The position numbers and the translations under genes were made by a program. Shown one piece after another: positions 56,371 to 64,000 of a stretch of 64,000 nt of DNA. The DNA is from Melieria omissa (Eukaryota; Arthropoda; Insecta; Diptera; Ulidiidae): contig OZ020269.1 in the NCBI GenBank assembly GCA_963971225.1, forward strand, positions 40,259,264 to 40,323,263, read 5' to 3'. The stretch's first letter is position 1. Each line of letters starts with the position of its first letter. A model generated the notes under the pieces. That model had not been told where the DNA came from and did no database searches. It worked only from the letters and a program-made list of their open reading frames with translations.

Positions 56371-56532
56371 TTAAAGCTTATCGCAAGTATTCTGTGCAGC
56401 TTGAATTAGCCGTGAATAGTATTTTTAAATATAATTCGCAGTATTTTTTTTATTGAGTCATACGAGTGTAAAGCTTATCGCAAGTATTCTGAAGCTTGAA
56501 TTAGCCGTGAATAGTATTTTCAAATATACAGT
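56371..56532 (+). repeat. Direct repeat of about 60 bp in the Transib leader
   Basis: AAAGCTTATCGCAAGTATTC followed by GCTTGAATTAGCCGTGAATA occurs at 56371-56433 and again at 56470-56529 with minor differences. Confidence 0.85.
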
Positions 56533-57843
56533 GCGTTTCGTTTATAACGAACCCGCTTAAAACGAACCAATTTCAAGTCCGCGCTTTATGTTTTCGCTTA
56601 TTGCGGACCCCTTTTGAAGCGTACTTTCGGTTAAAATGAACCATTTTGCCCAGTCGCTCGAAGTTCGCTTTAAGTGAAAAGTTCTGTAATTCGCAGTAAA
56701 TCTTATTGAGTGATACGAGTGTACATTACGAGTGTAATGTCTCTAGCAAATTCCAAATTATTTGAGGTGTTTAGAGCTTCACAAACTGAGCAAGACTTCG
56801 TTGCGGCTATTTTGAAAGAATTAAGTACTAAAATACATAACATAGAAGAATACGAGGACATGACAAGCCAACTTCATTTTATTTACACCAAAACTAAAAC
56901 CAATTGGCAAGCCGCGAATCGTTGCGCGAAAACATTTGAAAAAAAGTATGAAAAGTGGCTAACAGATGTTAGTAGATTTGACGAAGAGCAGCCCCATACA
57001 TCAACCGACCGAACTAGAGGGAGACCAACAAAAACTATAGCCGAGTGTTCGACCTTCACAAGGAAAAGGAAGTTGTTAGATGCTACTCAAGATATCGCCA
57101 CGGGTCATCTTTCTGAAGCATTGTCCATGAAATACAAAAAGGACGAAGAAAAGATTAAGGCTCATATAACAGAAGCAGTTGGGTTAGCAAGTCCAAAGCG
57201 AATCATGAGGATAAAAAATAGTATTCCCACTCCACAAAATGCATTGCCTCGACATTCACTTCTGAGGAGGCTTTGGCGCTGTTTATGGATCTTGGATTGT
57301 CGAAGAGAAAATATATAATGCTGCGTGAGTCATTATTACAACATAATGCCAATCTTCTTCCTGGATACGGACACATAAGTCAAGCCAAGAAGGAAGCAGT
57401 ACCTCTTAATCCCAAAATTACCGAAGTATCAGCCGAAGTGAACCTCAAAGACCTGATGGAACATACTTCTAGACGACTCTTGGAGACTTTCTCTGAAGAC
57501 AAGTTGAAATCTCTTCCAGAAAGCATAACATTGGTTAGCAAGTGGGGCTGTGATGGATCATCAGGACAGAGCGCCTATAAACAAACAATAAATACGGACG
57601 ATACAACTGTTACAGATGCTAATATGTTTATGGCTTCTGTTGTTCCCCTACGACTAAAAGGTGAGGCTTCAGAATATTGGAAAAACCCACGGCCTTCATC
57701 AGTAAAATTGTGCCGTCCGATATTGTTTAAATATGCGAAGGAGTCTTCGGAACTCATAAAAGCCACAGTCAGTGATGTAAAAAAACAAATTGCCGAATTA
57801 AAACCAACAGTACTTGAAATCGACGAAGGGAAATCTATTACTA

Positions 57844-58438
57844 TAGGGTGTTTTTTTAGAGGTTTGTTTTTCGAATAGAGATAACACTGGCATTTTGTGG
57901 TCAAATCTGGTAACTCTAATGTCATTTATGTTCAGTTTGGTTTGCCATTTCATCATGAACAGGTTGACAAAAGAACAACGCTTGCAAATCGTGCAAATTT
58001 ATTTCGAAAATAATGGTTCAGTTCGCGAAGTTTACCGCAAGCTCCGTCCATTTTATGGTCGACATCGTCCATCAGAGCAATTAATTCGGTTAACCATGGG
58101 TCGTTTTCGCACTACGTTTACTCTATGTGATAATACGCATCCGCAGAGACGTCGAACAGTGCGCACCGAAGAAACAATTGCCGCTGTAGAGCAAAATGTT
58201 GAAGAGGACCCGAATGAATCGATTCGCCACCGTGCACAGCAATTGGAGCTGGTTGAAAATTGGACCTGTAGAATTGGCTTTATTCGAGCCAGCCGCGGCG
58301 GCCACATGCCCGAAATCATATTTAAACATTAATGGCATAAAATTATCCTTCCAATAAAGCCAAATTGATGGACATTAAAACGATTTTCTTGTGATTTATT
58401 TCAATTCGAAGTTCTATACCTCTAAAAAAAACACCCTA
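57844..58438 (+). mobile_element. Deleted Tc1/mariner-type element, copy B
   Basis: 595 bp, ends TAGGGTGTTTTTTTAG and inverse, TA duplication 57842-57843 and 58439-58440. Codes for MNRLTKEQRLQIVQIYFENN through ELVENWTCRIGFI and stops at FKH; the same internal deletion as copy A at 10207. Here the N-terminal frame is intact for about 120 codons. Confidence 0.8.
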
Positions 58439-59204
58439 TATAAAGTATGATTTTCTCCTGACTATGATCGACGGGAAAGTTTTAAATCAATTAACTAATA
58501 CTTCATCGACAATGAAATGTGCAATCTGTAAAAAAAATCAAAAAGACTTCCAAAAATTGGGTGAATCGACAAGTGACGAACATAATTATGAGTATGGAAT
58601 ATCTCCTTTGCATGCACGGATAAGATGTATGGAATTTGTCTTGAAGTTGGCGTATATGCTCCCACGACATGAGGAAGTTTTCGAGGACAACGCAACACCC
58701 AAAGAAAAGCAGAATATCAGGAAAAAAATAATTCAAGATGTATTCTTCAAAGAGCTTGGGCTGAAAGTAGACTCTCCAAAGTATTGGTATGGGAATACAA
58801 ATGATGGCAACTCTTCACGCAGGTTTTTTGAAAAAGATGAAGTGACTGCTCGAATAACTGGAGTTGATAAAGATATTGTGCGAAGATTGGGAGTAATTTT
58901 GAATATTTTGAATTGCAAGGAAATGGTTAATGGACCTAACTTTGGTGAATATGCATCCAAAACTGCCGAACTGCTGCTTCAGAAGTATCCTGAGAAGAAA
59001 CTTACTCCTACGGTACATACAATTTTAGCACATGGAAAGGATTTATTAGAATACCAGTGCTTACCAATAGGGGAATTGTCTGAAGAAGCTCACGAATGCC
59101 AAAATAAGGACTACAAAAGGTATAGATGTATGAACACTTGCAAAATATCACGAACTAGACAAAATTAAGAGCTTTTCAATATGTTAGCAGTCTCTTCTGA
59201 TCCA

Positions 59205-60048
59205 CCCTGCAAGCAATTCAGTAGTCGACTACAAACGTAACTCACTTCTAGTCAACTTTCATGACCTAACTATAAGCTAACTACAAAGTAATGCAGAACT
59301 TCCCCAAAATCAATGCTATTTGTTCTTATGCGATTTTATGTCCCTAACTATAAGCTAACTACACAGTAATGCAGAATCCACTCAAATTAATGCCTGCGTT
59401 TATGGCATAGAAATTAAAAAACAGTTAATTGTTGTTTGTTTTTTTGCTCTTTGGAATATTATTTTACATATGTATTTGTCATTTTCTTTCCTGCATTATG
59501 AAATCATAATCAGTGCTGAGTCTCGTGCGTGCGGTCGCAGTCCGGCTTTTGAAAAAGGGATGGGATTCGTATTCAAATAAATTAAATTCATGTAATGTTA
59601 CTAAATCAGAAGCCACCTGTTCCTCTGCTAATGTGCAGAGTCAAAACGGAATTTATATTGAAAATATTAGTGTATTATTGTTAAATATTAAATTTCAAAT
59701 TTACAAAAAAATCACAGAAATATTCATATTTATGGATAAAGATTTGACTACAACGTATTAAGTAATAGTTGAGTTATAGCTGATCTAAATAAAGTCAACT
59801 TATAGCTAACTGAAATGTAATTAGTTTATAGCTAACTATAAATTAGATCACTTTTAACTAACTTTTAAGCAACTAACTTTAAGTTAGTTGAAAAGTCATG
59901 CAGAGTTGAACAATTGACTACTGCCTAGGCCATCGCCATTTTAAAATAGTCTGTTGGCTCCATTGAAAATAATCCAACTATCAACCACAACTAGTTGAGA
60001 ATTACTTAGATTAAAGTGCGTTAAAAGTTAGTTGACTTGCCGGCAGGG
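59205..60048. mobile_element. CCCTG MITE family, copy 2
   Basis: 844 bp, ends CCCTGC and GCAGGG, 2-bp duplication CA (59203-59204, 60049-60050). Multiple TAGCTAACT-type words near both ends. The right-end block matches copy 1 (8024-8942). Removal restores the Transib reading frame exactly (GAT CCA GTT ATT), so the boundaries and the 2-bp duplication are well fixed. Confidence 0.75.
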
Positions 60049-60761
60049 CAGTTATTTCATCTATGAGATCTGTAAGATCACAAAAAGAACTTACAGATAC
60101 TTATAGCTTAGAAATGATTTCATTATTAGACATTCCTTCCAGCGTAGACAGCGATTTTGAAAAAATCTAACTTTCAAACAAATTTTTTTTCATTTCAATT
60201 TCATTGTAGTTGAAGTTTTACTAAATCTTAACTTTGGCAACGAATTTTAAAGCCCCCTGTTACTGTGGCACCCTGTTTGCCCATTTTAAAGCTTAGATAT
60301 TACACTTTCAGATGCAGTTTACATTTTTTAAATACCTTTGTTGGTTCAGAAGTTATGATTTTTGCAACGAAAAATGGAAAACCGGGCCATAGTGCGTCGT
60401 TGCTAGATTGAATTATAGCACGGCGCGTAGCGACAGGGTTGATTTGCACAGCGACAGACTGTCTTATCGTTACAATATGTTACAGCACACATTCTAAGCG
60501 GATGGGGAATGGGAGGGGACCTACAGTTTAACGTCGAATCCGAACGGCGATTGGCAGTTTTTCGTTCACACTTGGAGGTTTTGCCATTGTCTGCCAAGAG
60601 CGCACTTGTGCGATTCTTGTAATTCGCATTCCCTTCATGTGGATAGCGATAGAAGTAGACGAGTTGTTCTCCAGCCCGAGCCAGGAATCGAACCTGGAGC
60701 CTTTGGTATGAGAAACCAGCGCGCCACCCGGTGGACTATCAAGACCGACGTATGAGCTCAT

Positions 60762-61611
60762 AGTCGCGATAAAAATTGTAAAAGGGGTAAACCCTTTTTT
60801 CAATCCCTAGACTTCAATCCCTTCGACTTTAATAGTAATTCATGCACGGACAGCAGATGGATAGCCACAGTATTTCTTATAAACAGCAAATTTTCTAGGA
60901 ACTGGACACATTTTCACGTAGTAGCCCTAGTCTTTAGTTAAAGAAAATGAACAGAAAATTATTGTTTTGTAACATGACACACATACACCAGTATAAGTTA
61001 GAATAGTTAAGTTTGCGTACAAGGGGTACGTAGTTTTTTCATATAAAATATTTTTTATTTCTTCCGTAAACTTAGTTCTTTTATTCCATTAAGATAATAA
61101 TATCAAAAACTTGACCAAACTGTAAAAGAAGGGCTAAAAACAAAATATGTTATGGATTCACCTCAGAAAAAACAAGATAAGGTTATGTAGCTAAAATGTA
61201 ATTTAAACTTTTGTGAAAGTTTTTGAAAGTTTTGTCCAAAAATTAATAACTTTGTGAATATGCTTTTCTCGCTTGAACTCCCTGGAGAAGTTTTGGCGTA
61301 AATTTTATTAAATTCGGTGTTTTTTCAGCGGTTATTTTGTTACATCCTTGAATTGTTATATTGGTTTACTATATGTTTGAAGATGGAGTGTTGTTGGGCT
61401 CAGGGTTCAAGTAAACCCCTAAAATACTCAATTAGATGCACGTTAGGTGACTAGGGAAGAACTTCTGTGCTCTGTAAAATTCTGTATCACAAGAGCTGTG
61501 CACGTGCAAAACTGGCCACAGTGGTGACTAGGTACACTATGTGGTAGTATTGCGTGAACCTGAAAAAACTGAAAAACTGCGGTTTTCATGAATTTTACAA
61601 ATGTAATTTAA
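60762..61611. other. Unassigned AT-rich sequence
   Basis: No supported gene or repeat. Confidence 0.35.
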
Positions 61612-61853
61612 CACAGCCGCCGTGGCTCAGTTGGTTAGTGCGCGGTCCAGCGAGTCGAATGCAGAGCGACGCAAGTTCGAATACTGCATGTAGTAACACC
61701 TAAAAAAAAATAACGGGAAACTCGTTTTCTCTTTCAGTGGCTGTCCTCTCAGCTGGAAATTTCAAACCTCTGAGAGTAAAAATTGCCTATGAAAGAGCTC
61801 CCAACCTGCCGTTCGGAACCGGCATAAAACTGCAGGTCCCTTCACTGCAAGTC
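61612..61853 (+). mobile_element. SINE-A copy 4, cut by a hairpin element
   Basis: GCCGCCGTGGCTCAGTTGG head, B box AGTTCGAATAC and the body through CGGCATAAAACTG, ending at about 61853 where the hairpin element starts. Sequence after the hairpin (CAAATTTCACGCACA at 63109) resembles the continuing SINE tail (AAAATTCACACGCACA), so the hairpin element inserted in the SINE. Confidence 0.85.
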
Positions 61854-63103
61854 CAAAATTTAGACATGGGGGGACCTACTGGGTGAGTTTCCTATAGGTA
61901 TACTGACTTGAGATCCACCAGCCGTTTAGTAAGATTGGCTCTAGTTTAAGAGAAATCCGACTTTGAAGTTTGGTAATTTTCGGGAAGTTTCTCGCTTAAA
62001 GGGTTATATACCTTTTTGTGGCTCAAAAATCGAAAAAAATTTTTATGACTTATTTTTGAAGTACATACTTTTAACAATTTTTCTGCAAAATTTCATCGAG
62101 ATCGGGGCACTAGAACCTAAGATACGGCCGTTCATAGCGCGCAGTTTCCGGAACTCAAGTATTCAACTCAAACTTTAAACGTGATTTTCTCCAAATGATG
62201 TTTTTTGAAAAATGCCATCGCGGTGAGCACGATATCCCGCTAACCACTGCATCAATCAATTTGAAATTTTGAGGGATTGTTTGTGGTTTTTTTTTGTTTT
62301 TTTTTTCGCTGAGCCGTTACCTCGATTTCATGCTCACCGTCAACCACTGCTAACAAAAGGACTTCTGCGGCAAGGACTGTAACTTCCCCAATTTTTCGAA
62401 TTTTCGCTTGACATTTTATACAAATTCACATAAGGACATGCACTTTTATAAACTTTGTATTGCATTTGAATAAAGCTATGGTAACATGCTTTAAAAAAAA
62501 AATTAAAACACTGTATTTCCCTACAGAAAAAGGTATATAACCCCTTAAGTCTTCGAACATTTAAATGCGAATAGGTCCTAAATCGTTCCGAATATCGCTT
62601 TACTGTCTTCGGCAAGTTTGTAGATATTTTAACGACCAACAAATTTGCTTAAGACACCAATGCAAAAAAACCACATTCAAACTGTGTAATTGCGATATGT
62701 GCATTTTTTGGCGCAGCACAACGTTGCGTATGAGTGTCATTTAATTGTAATATTAATATAAATAAATGACCCTCATACGCCACGTTACGCTAAGCCAAAA
62801 AATGCACATATCGCAATTACAGTTTGAATGTGGTTTTTTTGCATTGGTGTCTGGAGCAAATTTGTCGGTCGTTAAAATATCTACAAACTTGCCGAAGACA
62901 GTAAAGCGATATTCGGAACGATTTAGGACCTATTAGCATTTAAATGTTCGAAGACTTAAGCGAGAAACTTCCCGAAAATTACCAAACTTCAAAGTCGGAT
63001 TTCTCTTAAACTAGAGCCAATCTTACCAAACGGCTGGTGGATCTCAACTCAGTATACCTATAGGAAACTCACCCAGTAGGTCCCTCCCATGTCTAAATTT
63101 TTG
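61854..63103. mobile_element. Long-hairpin (foldback) element, 340-bp arms
   Basis: The sequence from 61854 to about 62745 (leaving out 62000-62548) is the inverse of 62765-63103 with few mismatches: AATTTAGACATGGG at one end, ATGTCTAAATTTTT at the other, and TTGCGATATGTGCATTTTTT near the centre. The spacer between the arms is about 20-30 bp. No ORF. Without the MITE the element is about 700 bp. Confidence 0.85.
62000..62544. mobile_element. TTAA MITE E4 (TTAAGGGGTTATATACC family)
   Basis: 545 bp, ends AGGGTTATATACCTTTTT and GGTATATAACCCC, TTAA at 61996-61999 and 62545-62548. The uninterrupted site is preserved in the other hairpin arm (GACTTAAGCGAG at 62955-62966), confirming TTAA as the target. 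Nearly identical to E2 apart from a deletion of about 160 bp in the middle. Confidence 0.9.
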
Positions 63104-63958
63104 ACGGCAAATTTCACGCACAGTGTAATTAAAAATAGGTTATTTCATCATGGAATTGGTATAAATGGCGAAATGACATAAATGACAAGACTTAGCGAGC
63201 CAATCTGCTAGCTGCTCCGGCGACTGATGCGCATTTTGGCTACGTGAAAGTGACAATACGATTTAGGAATAATAGATGATTGCAGACGATTTGGCACCGG
63301 ACGACTGGCAGACAATGCTGCATTCACTGTGTTTTGGGTCAGTTTGCAATTTTCCTTGGTTTTGCGTGATGTTCCGTTACATTTTTATAAAAAAAATGAG
63401 GTGCACACTGTGTTGAGTATTTACACATTGTTTGGTGAATATGGTAAAATTAATACAAGGCAGGTGCTATCGATGGTGAATATAGAAACGAAATGAATAC
63501 GAACATGTTCTTCTGAACACATTCATCATGTTTTGATTAAATTATCGTGTTGTGCGATTGTATAACCAATCGAAATTAATTTAAACATTGAGATAATTTA
63601 CCACGAGAAACTTTGTCGTTCGCATTTTAGTTTGTACAATAACAAAATTATTTTAGTATTGATTCGGAATGTTTTATGTTTTCATCATGAAATTATTTTT
63701 GCGAAAGAAAAATTAAAATTTGTATTCAAATGTTGTCTATTTTAATCAACTATGGTAATAACTATTGTATTTCTACAATAATTTCACAGTTCCCTTAAGA
63801 TATTTAATCTTTCAAACATTTCTTTATTTCTTGATTGGAAAGAGTAGCCAGAAAATTAGGCATCAAGTTAACTACCTAAACCTACAGAAAATAGTTATGG
63901 GATAACACTGCTTATGCAGCAGCACTGCCACTAGTGAACGGCCAAAAAGAGGTTTCGC
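63104..63958. other. Unassigned AT-rich sequence
   Basis: No supported gene. The first 40 bp may be the end of SINE-A copy 4. Confidence 0.35.
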
Positions 63959-64000
63959 CAATGACTATATGACGCGAAACTGAGAAGAGGTCACGGTTGC
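63959..64000. mobile_element. TIR element, CAATGAC family, copy 3 (cut by window end)
   Basis: CAATGACTATATGACGCGAA matches the left end of copies 1 and 2; after 42 bp the window stops. Confidence 0.7.

Larger units (their letters stand above)
56737..60170 (+). pseudogene. Transib (RAG1-like) transposase, split by two insertions
   Basis: Starts at ATG 56737 (MSLANSKLFEVFRASQTEQD). A frameshift near 57235 moves it to the frame containing TSEEALALFMDLGL. Then SKWGCDGSSGQSAYKQT, the conserved first-Asp motif equivalent to the RAG1 CDG site. A mariner-type MITE (57844-58438) interrupts; the frame resumes with YDFLLTMIDGK, CAICKKNQKDF (Cys pair), SPLHARIRCMEFVL, NDGNSSRRFFEKDE and LPIGELSEEAHECQNKDYKR, the region holding the family Glu. 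A TAA at 59166 follows RTRQN, then ELFNMLAVSSDP runs into a second MITE (59205-60048), after which VISSMRSV continues to the end at 60170. About 750 codons originally. Inactive. Confidence 0.85.
52772..60394 (+). mobile_element. Transib transposon with RSS-like ends and 5-bp duplication
   Basis: 7623 bp including insertions, about 3.6 kb without them. Left end CACTATGGCCC; right end, other strand, CACTATGGCCCGG; both continue with TTGCAAAAATCA about 25-30 bp in. The 5-bp duplication CGTCG flanks it (52767-52771, 60395-60399). Transib ends start CACWATGG, the forerunner of the V(D)J heptamer, and duplicate 5 bp. Carries a broken transposase on the plus strand and three direct insertions, one of which holds piggyBac. 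Confidence 0.9.
52276..60474 (-). mobile_element. Solo LTR inside SINE-B, split by Transib
   Basis: Left part 52276-52771 starts TGTTACGAATGC and the right part ends TTATCGTTACA at 60474; ATAT is duplicated on both sides (52272-52275, 60475-60478). On the minus strand it has a promoter-like GGTATAAAAGGC near 52510 and AATAAAG near 52390. No coding region, so a solo LTR of about 570 bp. Its end resembles the LTRs at 35-38 kb (TTCGTAACA) but the body differs. Confidence 0.85.
52111..60750 (-). mobile_element. SINE-B copy 2, outermost layer of a five-level nest
   Basis: Distal part at 52111-52275, then, after the nested insertions, 60479-60750 with the tRNA-Met-like head at the right (minus strand: A box near 60740, TTCTCATACC, then GGTTCGATTCC). 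A perfect 11-bp duplication TATGAGCTCAT flanks it (52100-52110, 60751-60761). Net SINE length about 437 bp. Joining the two parts reproduces copy 1 across the site (TTTCCAACATATGTTACAGC there), proving the interruption. Confidence 0.85.

Noticed and set aside
5400..60000. An undescribed multi-gene host system
   Set aside because: Apart from the dehydrogenase exons and the Rpi relic, all recognisable coding sequence belongs to transposons or an endogenous retrovirus; the novelty lies in the element families and nests.

Overview
This window is repeat-dense DNA from a eukaryote, almost certainly an insect and probably a higher fly. The evidence is AT-rich sequence, GT-AG introns, fly-like mariner, Tc1, piggyBac, Transib, P-like, Harbinger and hAT elements, an errantivirus env gene and tRNA-derived SINEs. 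A tephritid fruit fly is my guess, not something the sequence proves. No bacterial operon, CRISPR array, rRNA or free-standing tRNA gene is visible.

Host genes are few. The clearest is the 5' end of a mitochondrial FAD-dependent glycerol-3-phosphate dehydrogenase gene on the minus strand: two clean exons at 15779-15883 and 15415-15681. The rest of the gene is not seen in the 15.4 kb downstream, so either intron 2 is very long or the locus is broken. Within that 15 kb, on the plus strand, lies a decayed ribose-5-phosphate isomerase gene (9554-11235) split by a transposon.

Region by region. 1-6 kb: a TIR element, then a Harbinger element (1825-6063) holding a pogo-like element, a TTAA MITE and a SINE. 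6-9.2 kb: an old repeat split by a TTAA MITE, then a solo LTR split by another MITE. 9.2-11.8 kb: the Rpi pseudogene between inverted repeats. 11.8-16.8 kb: a deleted mariner, sparse AT-rich DNA and the dehydrogenase exons. 16.8-19.9 kb: a Met-tRNA-headed SINE split by a non-LTR retrotransposon and a hAT MITE. 20-35.5 kb: non-LTR remnants, several MITEs, and a Tc1-type element with one stop codon. 35.5-38.5 kb: a non-autonomous LTR retrotransposon with both LTRs. 39.6-50.1 kb: a P-element/THAP9-like transposase whose THAP domain is split by a 5.9 kb intron full of later insertions and whose catalytic part is split by a hAT. 50.1-51.8 kb: an intact errantivirus env ORF with its 3' LTR. 52.1-60.8 kb: a five-level nest (SINE, solo LTR, Transib, small inverted-repeat element, piggyBac). 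61.6-63.1 kb: a SINE, a long hairpin element and a TTAA MITE inside it.

Many elements were delimited by matching terminal inverted repeats plus target-site duplications read directly from the sequence. In several cases the split protein or repeat reads across the empty site, which gives a relative order of insertion. Almost every transposase is broken. The exception as an open frame is env.
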